Shown: piece by piece, positions 1 to 7,258 of the stretch
Layout of the letters: each line of letters begins with the position of its first letter
How positions within the stretch are numbered: the stretch's first letter is position 1
Assembly: GCF_000381345.1 (NCBI RefSeq)
Contig: NZ_KB906400.1
Span: 1-64,000 of the forward strand
Length of the DNA: 64,000 nt
Direction of reading: 5' to 3'
Source of the DNA: Deinococcus apachensis DSM 19763
GTDB taxonomy: Bacteria > Deinococcota > Deinococci > Deinococcales > Deinococcaceae
Translations under genes and position numbers: made by a program
The notes under the pieces: model-generated
What the model was told of the DNA's origin: nothing
Database searches by the model: none
Seen by the model: the letters and a program-made list of their open reading frames with translations, nothing else

Positions 1-1665
1 TCAGTTAGGAGCTTTGAGGGAGTGTTCGAGGTTTTTGTCGCCGGTGAGGAAACGGAGTTGGCACTTGAACTCCACCCCCCAGGCGTCGCGCGCCGTGCAA
101 TACCCGGTCGGGTCCGGCGGTGACGTCAGGGTCGAGCGGAAGCCGCTGGCGATGAACTGCCGCGTCGCGCCCGTCACGCTGGAACCCACGAACTTCGCGC
201 CCATCGGATCGGTGTAGTACACCCCCACATTCTGGCCGTGGTCCCCCGCCACCACCCGCGTCGGGCCATATTCCAGGAAGCGCTCACTCCCCGAGTGCAC
301 CGGGTCCAGCGCCATCAGGTCCTGCAACGAGGTGCAACTGGGCACCACCGCGCAGCGGGTCATCGGAAAGCTCTGCTTCACGCTGAAAAAGTTCGGGAAG
401 AACCCCGTCACGTTGTACTCGTTGTCCACCACCCACGGCTCATACCCGTTGGTGTTGGGTGACCCCAGCGTGCGGGAGCCCATGTCGCGGATGCTGTTCT
501 GATCCACCAGATTGCCCGCCGCGTCCTTGCACCCGGTCACGTTCGCGACCATATTGGTCGCCGGGGAATACCTCGCCCGCCCAAAGTCCCCCATCAGGTG
601 CACGTCCGCCTTCAGGGTCTGGCCGTCGGTCACCCCCAGGTCGAAGGTGTGGTAGCGGGTGCAGACCCGCCCCAGGCCGCTGGAGCCCATATGCACCGTC
701 ACGTTCCACCAGGTTCCGTCGGTGTTCCGGAACACCTGGCTCTTGAAGCCCTCGTGCGGCTCGCTATGGCCGTCCTGCGCGGCGGTGTAGCCGTACAGCG
801 GCGTGTACAGTGGCTTGCCACCCGCGTCTACCCCCGCAAGTTTGGGATCAGAGCCGTGTTCGTGGCGGAAGTAGCACCAGTACACCGGGTCGATCTGGGG
901 GTGCCAGGTGGGGTACCACTGGCCGTCGGGGCCCTGGGCCTTGTACTGATCATGCACCCAGGCCGGGCAACTCTGGTTGGGCACCGGCACGGTCTGGCCC
1001 GCCGGAACGGCGGGCACCACCGGGGCCACCCCGCCCTGCTCGCCCACGATCACGCTGTAGTTCTGGGTGCCGCTCTCACTGGGGTAGCCCACGCTGGGCA
1101 GGCTGACCTGGCCCGCGGGGAGGTCCTTGACGAACACCGGGTAGGTCAGGGTGCTGCCCGAGCGGGTGACCTGGACGCTGCCGTTCTGCGACCAGGAGCC
1201 CAGCCAACCGGGGCGGAAGGAACCGGCGCGCCAGATCAGGCCGACCCGGGCGGGTCGGCTGAGGGTGAAGTGGACGACCTCGGGCTGGCCCTGGACGGTG
1301 ACGATATAGGTGTTGGGCAGCGAGAGGGCGTCCCAGCGGGCGTAGGGGCCGGGGTTAGCCACGACCTGGGTGCCGTAGCTGGTGGCGCCGGTTTCCAGGG
1401 TGAGACCGGCGGCAAACTGCCGCGGGCGATACTGCATGTTCTCGTACTGCTCCAGCACCCCTTGCGCCCCCTGCCAGTACCCATACCGCGACACCAGCGT
1501 CGGTAGCTCATGCTCAGCGGGGCTGGATAACGGCACAAACCGGGCCGCGACAAGCAGGGCACGGCCCACCCCGCTCCTGTAAGAGGCATGCATCGGCGAC
1601 ACCTCCTCGGAATTGCAGGCCTCCAGCATCAGCAAGCCAGTGAGCGTGAGCAACAACCATCTCAT
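1..1665 (-). CDS. secreted lipoprotein of unknown function
   Basis: Predicted exported lipoprotein of 554 residues with no function I recognise. The N-terminus is a short charged stretch, a Leu/Thr-rich hydrophobic run and the lipobox LEAC with Cys at about residue 17. A reading from TTG at 1680 is open, but AGGAGG at 1672-1677 sits six bases before the ATG at 1665, so I chose that ATG. The mature part is rich in Gly, Ser and Tyr, with a Pro/Val linker near residue 225 followed by a Cys/His-rich region (CPAWVHDQY, WHPQIDP, HEHGSDP) and several further Cys, suggesting disulfides or metal binding outside the cell. The stop codon lies at bases 1-3, so the gene is complete. Confidence 0.8.
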   Translation of the reverse strand: MRWLLLTLTGLLMLEACNSEEVSPMHASYRSGVGRALLVAARFVPLSSPAEHELPTLVSRYGYWQGAQGVLEQYENMQYRPRQFAAGLTLETGATSYGTQVVANPGPYARWDALSLPNTYIVTVQGQPEVVHFTLSRPARVGLIWRAGSFRPGWLGSWSQNGSVQVTRSGSTLTYPVFVKDLPAGQVSLPSVGYPSESGTQNYSVIVGEQGGVAPVVPAVPAGQTVPVPNQSCPAWVHDQYKAQGPDGQWYPTWHPQIDPVYWCYFRHEHGSDPKLAGVDAGGKPLYTPLYGYTAAQDGHSEPHEGFKSQVFRNTDGTWWNVTVHMGSSGLGRVCTRYHTFDLGVTDGQTLKADVHLMGDFGRARYSPATNMVANVTGCKDAAGNLVDQNSIRDMGSRTLGSPNTNGYEPWVVDNEYNVTGFFPNFFSVKQSFPMTRCAVVPSCTSLQDLMALDPVHSGSERFLEYGPTRVVAGDHGQNVGVYYTDPMGAKFVGSSVTGATRQFIASGFRSTLTSPPDPTGYCTARDAWGVEFKCQLRFLTGDKNLEHSLKAPN

Positions 1666-1680
1666 GGTCGGCCTCCTCAA

Positions 1681-2210
1681 GACACAACATCAGGGCTTTC
1701 AGTTGATCCTGGCAACACGTTCCCTGTCGCCGGGTCAGTACGGAGGCCAGGAAGATGTTCGTGGCGAGTGTGAGTCAGGGAGCACCAAACCACGCGGATG
1801 CCCGATTTGGGTTGGAGCCGGGGGGTCGCATGACAGCGTCCTGGGCTTCCCCACCCTCAGGGTCACCACTCCGGGTCCGAGAGGAGAGGGACGAGCCCAC
1901 CTACCTAGGGCGGCGGGTCGTGGCCGGACCCGGGCGGATATCCAAAGCGGCAGGACAAAGCAGGCAGCACAAAAGACCGAACCGTGGGGATAACTGAGCA
2001 TCCGGCGCGCTCCCGAATTTCAGCCACCGAAGCAGTTCGGTCCTGCTCACGTATCTGAAGTTGAACTTTGTCTTCACGTTCTGGCGTACGCTCGGTTCCT
2101 AAAGACTCCTGTCACTGTTAGGCACTTCATCCACCTGCCGCGCGGCACACAGTTCCCCTCTGGGGCCTGCCGCGCCGAGGAACACGTCTGCCGATCCACT
2201 TCATAGCATC
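1681..2210. other. intergenic stretch, no gene recognised
   Basis: About 530 bases between the lipoprotein start and a terminator-like hairpin. The open frames are short, lack ribosome sites and resemble nothing known to me. The promoter of the minus-strand lipoprotein must lie in the first part, but I see no convincing -35/-10 pair. Confidence 0.4.
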
Positions 2211-2235
2211 AAAGCCGCTCAGATGAGCGGCTTTT
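2211..2235. terminator. bidirectional hairpin terminator
   Basis: Stem AAGCCGCTC / GAGCGGCTT with a four-base loop AGAT, flanked by A's on the left and T's on the right, so it can stop transcription in either direction. It lies about 65 bases after the stop of the small peptide at 2299-2433 and most likely ends that minus-strand transcript. Confidence 0.75.
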
Positions 2236-2298
2236 CGACCTGACTTGGACCCCTGTCGTTTTCTGTGCTACAAGCTGCCAGCAGTCAGGCTCCGGAGG

Positions 2299-2433
2299 TC
2301 AGTACTTGCGGCTTCCCTTCCAGGTCTGCGCCTGCATCTGCTGCGTGAGCTGCTTCCAGCTCCCCAGCTTCTGCAATTCGGGCTGCCCGTAGGCGCGGCG
2401 TTCCGTCTTCTGGTTCTTCTTGCCTTCTTGCAT
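2299..2433 (-). CDS. small peptide with lasso-type RiPP leader (copy 1)
   Basis: Peptide of 44 residues. Residues 18-34 read YGQPELQKLGSWKQLTQ, which fits the Y-x-x-P-x-L-x-x-x-G-x(n)-T pattern of lasso-peptide leaders, the part bound by the B1/RRE protein. The tail after the Thr-Gln is QMQAQTWKGSRKY. A classical lasso core has Asp or Glu at position 7-9 to close the ring; this tail has none, so the product may be another RiPP type or the leader may have been co-opted. The start is the ATG at 2433, preceded by AGGAGG six bases upstream. A longer upstream reading lacks support. No cyclase or protease gene is nearby. Confidence 0.65.
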   Translation of the reverse strand: MQEGKKNQKTERRAYGQPELQKLGSWKQLTQQMQAQTWKGSRKY

Positions 2434-2566
2434 GGTGTCCTCCTGCGGACTTGGGTCAGACTGGGTGACAGAGAACTCAATCTGGAGTGGTGGGACAACG
2501 GACAAGCGGCTGCGCCCTTCACATCGGCGCCAGTCCTCGCCAATCCCTTCCGGGACCCCTCCCAAA

Positions 2567-2716
2567 CTAGTGATTGGGGTTACCGATGGGACCCGGTGGG
2601 CCGTTGGGACTCCGGCCTGGCGAAGAGGGCGGGGCCTGGGTCAAGTGCTTCCAGTTCCCCAGCCTATGCAGTTGGGGGGTCTGGTAGGACAGACGTTCAG
2701 CCGGTGCTTCCCGCAT
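2567..2716 (-). CDS. small peptide with lasso-type RiPP leader (copy 2)
   Basis: A 49-residue peptide. ATG at 2716 follows a GGGAGGT ribosome site; the stop is TAG at 2567. Residues 11-27 read YQTPQLHRLGNWKHLTQ, matching copy 1 (2299-2433) at 10 of 17 positions: Tyr, Pro, three Leu, Gly, Trp, Lys, Thr and Gln. After the shared Leu-Thr-Gln the sequences are unrelated: here a Pro/Gly/Ser/Asn-rich tail of 22 residues (APPSSPGRSPNG...) without Asp or Glu. A conserved leader and a variable tail in tandem genes is the usual RiPP arrangement. It sits 133 bases upstream of copy 1 on the same strand and is probably co-transcribed. Confidence 0.65.
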   Translation of the reverse strand: MREAPAERLSYQTPQLHRLGNWKHLTQAPPSSPGRSPNGPPGPIGNPNH

Positions 2717-3082
2717 GTGCACCTCCCTTCTGGAAAGCTGCTGCATCGTTTAGAACAGCTTGAGGCTTGGCCTTGATCACCGAATGGAGCGCTTCAACCG
2801 ACCAACTTCCGCAACAGGGTTCGCTGGTCCAGAGGCCGCGCACTAACGGTATTTTTCATGCCCTCGTGCAGTCCGCCCCCTTCTAGCCGAGCGATAGAAT
2901 CCCACAGATTGGCAACCCTTGCCGCTATGGAGATACTCGTCTATAAAATTTCTCACAGTATAAGGGAGTTGGAGGAGTGGACGCAAGTCGAGTCAGCACA
3001 TAACCCCACACGCCGTTGAAAAGGTACAGCCCAGGAGGGGCCAGCTCCCCGAAAAGTAGACAAGGCTGACTGAGGGTCATCG
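2717..3082. other. intergenic stretch upstream of the small peptides
   Basis: No gene is supported. The promoter for the two minus-strand peptides should lie here, but I find no clear -35/-10 pair. A short minus-strand frame of 21 codons (about 2793-2858) is open but unrecognised. An A/T-rich patch near 2935-2965 contrasts with the GC-rich surroundings and may mark an old insertion edge. Confidence 0.3.
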
Positions 3083-3415
3083 GCTGGAGATCGACAGGGG
3101 AAGCTCAAGCAACTGGTGGCGGACCTGAGCCTGGACAAGGCCATGCTTCAGGATGTGGTGTTAAAAAAGCCATAAAGCCCGTCCAGCAGCGGAACCTGGT
3201 GGGTCACTTGCAGGGAACCTTCCGGGTGAGCGAGCGGCGGGCGTGTCGGGTGCTGAAGGTGTGGCGCTCGGTGCAGCGGTACGCGCCTCAGGTCCAGGTG
3301 GACGAGCTGGTCATCCTGCACAGGATGACCGAGATCGCTCAGACCCGGGTCCGGTACGGGTATCGCCGCATTCACGTGCTGATGACCCGGGAAGGCTGGC
3401 AAATCAACCACAAGT
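3083..3415 (+). pseudogene. IS3-family transposase remnant (OrfA tail and OrfB start)
   Basis: The frame from 3101 encodes the C-terminal leucine-zipper end of an IS3 OrfA (KLKQLVADLSLDKAMLQDVV) ending in TAA at 3173. It carries the usual slippery run TTAAAAAAG at 3161-3169, where a -1 shift opens OrfB: GHLQGTFRVSERRACRVLKV and the RYGYRRIHVLMTREGW motif preceding the DDE domain. Homology stops near 3412, before the catalytic domain, and there is also an indel upstream of 3101. No terminal inverted repeats are visible. It is a dead fragment. Confidence 0.8.
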
Positions 3416-3440
3416 CTGCCTGCGGGATACCATCCTCGTC

Positions 3441-3683
3441 ATGTGCACCCGGTACACGGTCGTGAGCACCGAGGACCTTGAGGAACTGCACCAGGAGGCG
3501 TCCCTAGCTATTCATCCACCGATCAACCTCGGCGTGGAGACGTTACTGGCCTGTGTGAAGCGTAACGTTTCGGGTCTCTTCCGTGCCGCTGAGGGTACGA
3601 TGACTTCTGCCGCATCCGCCGCGCCTTCTCCACCCTTCACAGGCACGGCCTCGTCAGTGTCTTTCGCAGTGTCATCCTGATGC
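3441..3683 (+). pseudogene. IS66-family transposase C-terminal remnant
   Basis: From about 3522 the reading resembles the end of an IS66 TnpC transposase: NLG, then KRNVSGLFRAAEG, and after a one-base frame change near 3600 YDDFCRIRRAFSTLHRHGL. IS66 proteins carry a comparable sequence after the catalytic core (Asn-Asn...Glu, Lys-Arg-x-x-Ser-Gly-x-Phe-Arg, then Phe-x-Arg-Ile-Arg-x-x-x-Ser-Thr-Leu). The first residues of the frame, MCTRYTVVSTEDLEEL, recall the start of SRAP/YedK proteins, but too little remains to claim it. The element is truncated and frameshifted. Confidence 0.55.
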
Positions 3684-3838
3684 CCAACTTCTCATGTGGC
3701 TGCGGAATCGTCGTGGATCAAGTATCTACCGCGTGCGGGACTCCAAGCAAAGGAGGATACGTTACCATGTGGGGACTCTGCACCAAACATGCAGGGAAGG
3801 TAACTTCCGTGTGAACCTGGGAACGTCAGGAGGTGCTG

Positions 3839-4591
3839 ATGCGGTGGACGGACACACGCACCCTTGTGGTTTGCTGTGCAATGACTGGTCTTATCTGCGT
3901 GTTGGACCTGATCAGGCCCTCCTCGTCTGGTCCGCCCGACGAGGTGACTTCCGTTATCACTGCCCCCGCAACGGTGGCCCCCTCCCGGTCGGCCCCTTCC
4001 ACAGCTACGGCGAGCACGGCGAAGCCGGGTTCGGCCGGGTCTCCCGCGAGCTCTCGCGGGGCAACGGCGGTGACCTCTAACTCGTCGGCGACCACGGCCC
4101 GGCGCTCAGAGGCCGCTCCTGTCCCACGGCCTGCCACTCCCCCGGTAGCGGCGGGCCCCAGTGTTGCCGGGGCTGCGGTGGCCCCTCCTGCCACCCCGGA
4201 ATCGCTCAGAGGCTCTACTCCTGTGGCTCTGGAGCGCGGTCGGCGGCTGACCAGGCTGCTGTACAGCGGGCAACTGGAACTGGTGTGGAAGGTATTTACG
4301 CCCGGCGTCCAGTCCGAATGGGGCAATTTCGCTGCTTTCGCGGCCTATCGCGCGGAAGGAGCCAAGACCTACGGCGCGGAGACACGAGTACTCCGGGAGA
4401 ACGTGATTCGTGGCGGCAGTCTGACTTACTACACGCGCACCGCGACGTTTGAGGGGGACCGGAACGTTCCCTGGACCGTGATCTTCGGCCTGACCCCCGA
4501 GGGAAGGGTTCAGGAATTCGGGATCGTTGGTGCCGGAGTGCTGCCCGGTGACCTCCCAGGTGAAAGTCGCGAGGTCGAGCCGTCCAGATGA
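3839..4591 (+). CDS. membrane-anchored protein with C-terminal NTF2-like (DUF3887-like) domain
   Basis: About 250 residues. The N-terminus has a single hydrophobic segment (residues 9-24) that would act as a signal or anchor. It is followed by a roughly 95-residue Ala/Ser/Pro/Thr-rich linker of very low complexity and a folded C-terminal domain of about 110 residues (RRLTRLLYSGQLELVWKVF ... VIFGLTPEGRVQEFGIVG). That spacing and the closing Phe-Gly-x-Thr-x-Glu-Gly-x-Val-x-x-Phe resemble the DUF3887/NTF2-like domains often attached to secreted hydrolases. AGGAGG at 3829-3834 supports the ATG at 3839 rather than the GTG at 3833. The function is unknown. Confidence 0.65.
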   Translation: MRWTDTRTLVVCCAMTGLICVLDLIRPSSSGPPDEVTSVITAPATVAPSRSAPSTATASTAKPGSAGSPASSRGATAVTSNSSATTARRSEAAPVPRPATPPVAAGPSVAGAAVAPPATPESLRGSTPVALERGRRLTRLLYSGQLELVWKVFTPGVQSEWGNFAAFAAYRAEGAKTYGAETRVLRENVIRGGSLTYYTRTATFEGDRNVPWTVIFGLTPEGRVQEFGIVGAGVLPGDLPGESREVEPSR

Positions 4592-4648
4592 GTGCGGGAG
4601 CGAAGATCCCTCATCATAGGAGACAACCCGCTATGAAATACTTCACAA

Positions 4649-4996
4649 ATGCAACAACTTACGGCTCGAGTGTGCCTTGGCGTCCTGCAAGCTGGCCTTC
4701 TGCTGGTTACAGGCACGGCCCTGGCAGATGGCAGTTCCTACACCGGGGCTGCGCATGACGCGGTCCAGGCCGAGGTGACATTCCAGTGTCAGGGTGGGGT
4801 GCGGGTTCACGTCACGCGAAGGACGAAAACCGTGCGGGTTGATTTTGCGGGACAGTCCCAGACACTCAACCGCAACCCCAGCGGCACTTCCGCCCGTAAC
4901 ACCCAGTTCACCTGGGTGACCCAAAGCCAGGGCTCCTACATGAAGGACAACCGCACCGGCCAGCTTGAGCTCAGCGGCTGCCGTCCGGTGGGCTGA
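4649..4996 (+). CDS. small secreted MliC-like protein
   Basis: 115 residues with a clear signal peptide ending TGTALA (about residue 26). The mature part has the hallmarks of MliC, the membrane-bound inhibitor of C-type lysozyme: a first Cys in VTFQCQGG, a strand-rich middle ending in FTWVTQSQGSYMKDN, and a final Cys in ELSGC, likely a disulfide. The ATG at 4649 has no good ribosome site. An ATG at 4633, with AGGAG ten bases upstream, is in another frame that closes early, so a small indel or an unusual start is possible. It follows the NTF2-like gene by about 60 bases and may be co-transcribed. Confidence 0.65.
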   Translation: MQQLTARVCLGVLQAGLLLVTGTALADGSSYTGAAHDAVQAEVTFQCQGGVRVHVTRRTKTVRVDFAGQSQTLNRNPSGTSARNTQFTWVTQSQGSYMKDNRTGQLELSGCRPVG

Positions 4997-5001
4997 AGTG
5001 A

Positions 5002-5022
5002 GGAGGGCGGGGAAAGCCCTCC
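5002..5022 (+). terminator. hairpin after the MliC-like gene
   Basis: Seven-base stem GGAGGGC / GCCCTCC with a loop of seven, six bases after the stop at 4996. There is no T-tract, so termination is plausible but not certain. The site also separates this gene from the purF relic on the other strand. Confidence 0.45.
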
Positions 5023-5029
5023 CCTTCGG

Positions 5030-5358
5030 TCAAACCCCCAGCGCCAGCTTGTCCACGTCGTTCAGCAGCGGCGTTCCCGCGGGGTAGTCCCCGGTGAAGC
5101 ATGCGCCACACAGGCCTGAGCCGCCGATGGCCTGCCGTCAGGCTCGCTGATGAAGGCGAGGGTGTCGGCGCCGATCAGCTCCCAGGTATCCTCGATGCTG
5201 TGGGTGCTGGCGACGAGTTCCTTACGGGCGGCGGTGTCGATGCCGTAGAAGCACGGGTGCGTGATGGGCGGGCTGGATACGCGGAAGTGGACTTCCAGCG
5301 CCCCCGCCTCGCGCAGCCGGTTCACGATCTGACGGCTGGGAGTGCCGCCCTGAATCCC
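5030..5358 (-). pseudogene. purF: amidophosphoribosyltransferase 3' fragment
   Basis: Only the last quarter of a PurF protein (the first enzyme of purine synthesis from PRPP) is present. Recognisable parts are REAGALEVHFRVSSPPITHP, PCFYGIDTAARKELVAS, the IGADTLAFIS segment, and the C-terminal end CGACFTGDYPAGTP ... DKLALGV with TGA at 5030-5032. The two parts are in different frames, with the shift near 5130. Nothing of the glutaminase domain or PRPP site exists upstream. It is a relic; a functional copy must be elsewhere. Confidence 0.85.
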
Positions 5359-5683
5359 CCAATGGCCAAATGACGCGCGCTGGCTGACTCAAAGGTGGCG
5401 CTGGGCGAGTACGCCGAGGCTGCGCGCCTTTGGGGAGGCCGCCCGCTACCGGGCTCGGGGGGACAACCTCATGGCCCGCGCGGTCGAGGCTCTGGCCACC
5501 CTGTGCCGTCAGGACCTCCCGGATGTCCTCATGACAGCCCAGCTAATCCGCGAGGGCGGTGCGCTCCTCCAGCAGGGTGACGATCTCCACGGGGGTCAGG
5601 TCGGCGGGGCGGATGGGCAGAGGGGAGCGCGGCCCCTCGACACCAGAGCGCCCCTCCCACCGGGGAAGGAGGAGACGATCATC
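5359..5683. other. decayed sequence, possible helical-repeat protein fragment
   Basis: On the + strand two adjacent frames together read like a TPR-type helical repeat (VALGEYAEAARLWG, then AARYRARGDNLMARAVEALA) with a frame break near 5430, as in large transcriptional activators. It has no start, no end and no domain I can name. The rest of the stretch holds nothing recognisable. Confidence 0.3.
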
Positions 5684-5709
5684 GGGCGCACCCTGAAGGA
5701 GGTGCGCCC
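5684..5709. terminator. strong hairpin without T-tract
   Basis: Perfect nine-base arms GGGCGCACC (5684-5692) and GGTGCGCCC (5701-5709) around an eight-base loop. It may be a terminator or a structural remnant. It lies about 80 bases before the broken signal-peptide gene at 5788. Confidence 0.4.
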
Positions 5710-5787
5710 CCGATGGGACCTGGCGACACTCTCCAACCCACCTGGCCCTGCGACGACCGAGGTCCCTTGCACCCCTGGAGGTTTCCC

Positions 5788-5903
5788 ATGACCCGGAGCA
5801 CGCAGCGTGTGCGTCTTCCCGTTCTCCTCGCGCCCGCCTCATGGTCGCCGCCCTGGCGGTCGGTCAGGCCCAGAACTTGGCGGGTGCTCCCGGACCAAAC
5901 TGA
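5788..5903 (+). pseudogene. frameshifted short secreted-protein start
   Basis: ATG at 5788 follows a strong ribosome site (GGAGG, six bases upstream) and opens MTRSTQRVRLPVLLA. The hydrophobic core and cleavage site then continue in another frame as LMVAALAVGQAQ, ending soon after at TGA 5901. Joined across a small indel near 5830-5840 this is a normal signal peptide, so it looks like the start of a secreted protein whose body is lost. Confidence 0.4.
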
Positions 5904-6021
5904 AAGCATATGCTCCAACACCAGGTGGCGCTTGTGCTCGCCGGGAGTAGTGGTGCTGTCGCGGGCCAGCCCCGCCGCAGCTCAGGGCTCGACCTCCGCA
6001 ACGCCGCGATGACAAGCAGTC

Positions 6022-6384
6022 TCATCTGGAGCCAGCGGCGGTGGATGCACGCTCGAGCACCAGGTCGCCGTTGCCGCGAATCCAGCTCCGAATCTTCGGA
6101 TCGCTCCAACACCCCGCTGTATCTTGCGGAGCTGCCCTGATCGGCGGGTGCACTCTCAGGCCGTGATCGACCCGGTCCAGCGCCGTGATCTTCGCGGCAA
6201 TCTCCGGCTCACCGGCAAGGCCCCGGTTCCCCTCCGGGTCGATGCCACGCTTCTGGCCGTACTTGCGGTGGTTGGCCCTCCTGGTCGCCTGAAAGTCCTT
6301 ACCCCCTGATGCAGGCCCAGCCCCCAGCTGCGTGTTGCCCAGGTCAGCTTGGCCCTCAGAGCGACCCTGCGCTGGGGCCGGGCC
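6022..6384 (-). pseudogene. open frame without a start codon, unknown
   Basis: A 121-codon minus-strand frame with coding-like composition and no ATG/GTG start. It contains GGKDFQATRRANHRKYGQ, EPEIAAKITALDRVDHGL and WIRGNGDLVLERA. It ends at TGA 6022-6024. I do not recognise the family. With neighbouring relics on both sides, it is best read as a gene fragment that lost its 5' end. Confidence 0.3.
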
Positions 6385-6648
6385 TCAGACCTCCTCAGCA
6401 CAGATGAACGCGCGGGTCTCGCACGCACACTGGGCCTGGGCTAGGAAGGACGTCACTCTCGCGGGCGTGTTGATTTCTACGTTGAAGGCGGCACATTGAA
6501 GCCCATTGGCGACGGAAGAGCAGCGAATATCAATGTTTTCTCGGGCCGGGCCTCCTCTCCTGAATGTGGAGGACCCGCTATAGCCGGGAAGCCGGGCAGG
6601 GCAATGGGAAGTCCCCCTGTTGCAGGGGACCGGAGAATGGCCGCGAGC
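6385..6648. other. no feature recognised
   Basis: About 260 bases without a supported gene or signal. Several overlapping short frames are present in all directions, none with a ribosome site or a familiar sequence. Confidence 0.3.
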
Positions 6649-6771
6649 TCAGCGCATCAGGACCTGCACAAGCCCGAGGGTTAGAACAAGTACCAGGAGG
6701 GCGACGAGGGTCATCTGAACGGACTCACTGCGCTGAATTCGCCACTTCACTTTCCGATCAGTATGACGCAC
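6649..6771 (-). CDS. putative 40-residue membrane peptide
   Basis: If started at GTG 6771, this encodes a basic N-terminal half (RHTDRKVKWRIQRSESVQ) and one strong transmembrane helix (TLVALLVLVLTLGLVQVL) ending in Met-Arg. This fits a single-pass small membrane protein. The ribosome site is weak and an internal ATG would leave only 21 residues, so expression is unproven. Confidence 0.35.
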   Translation of the reverse strand: MRHTDRKVKWRIQRSESVQMTLVALLVLVLTLGLVQVLMR

Positions 6772-6906
6772 GACCTGAGGATGTCTAACAATTGGAATTT
6801 TTTCGCAAGAAGTTTTTGGCGGCAGGGGTGCCTCCTGTAGATGAAGGAACATGAAGAAACCCGCCGGAGGGACGGGTGGGATGAGGTGTGCTAGGTTTTG
6901 CGGCCT

Positions 6907-7026
6907 GTGGCGAGGAGGAAGCGTCAGCGGTTCGCCTTCGGGTGGTTCAGCGTGTTCTTGCGGATCGCGCTGCTCGTCCTGCTGGTGTTGTGGGGGTTGA
7001 TCCTCTGGCAATGGCTCAGCCACTAG
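6907..7026 (+). CDS. putative 39-residue membrane peptide
   Basis: From GTG at 6907 the frame encodes a very basic start (MARRKRQRFAFGWFSVFLR) and one hydrophobic helix (IALLVLLVLWGLILWQWL) ending Ser-His with TAG at 7024. TTG at 6898 is an alternative start. The charge pattern and abrupt end suit a real small single-pass protein. It points away from the similar-sized peptide at 6649-6771. No family is recognised. Confidence 0.4.
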   Translation: MARRKRQRFAFGWFSVFLRIALLVLLVLWGLILWQWLSH

Positions 7027-7258
7027 CCGGTCAATCCCGCGTGAAGCCACGTGGCCTCCTCAGCCACAGCAAGGCGTTTGAGGCTGGAAGGTGATGGTGT
7101 CCCGCTCGTCGCCCTTTCTCAAAATCCGGCCCCGTGCAGTCTTCCAGGAGGCTTCACCCAGGAACACAGTTTCCGAGGCATCGTCCCCACACGTCACGCT
7201 GACTCCAAGGCACCGCCCTTGGTCCGCCGCAGCGCCTCAACCGCTCCAAGGCCGCCCA
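7027..7258. other. no gene recognised
   Basis: About 230 bases between a small membrane peptide and the end of the GGDEF/EAL gene. It contains the ten-base palindrome GCCACGTGGC near 7045 and nothing else that I can support. Confidence 0.3.

Noticed and set aside
2299..2716. Calling the two small peptides genuine lasso peptides
   Set aside because: The leader pattern fits, but there is no ring-forming Asp/Glu in either tail and no maturation genes nearby, so only a lasso-type leader is claimed.
3441..3500. Start of an SRAP/YedK-type peptidase (MCTRYT...)
   Set aside because: Only about 16 residues match, the key downstream motifs are absent, and the frame runs into an IS66 remnant.
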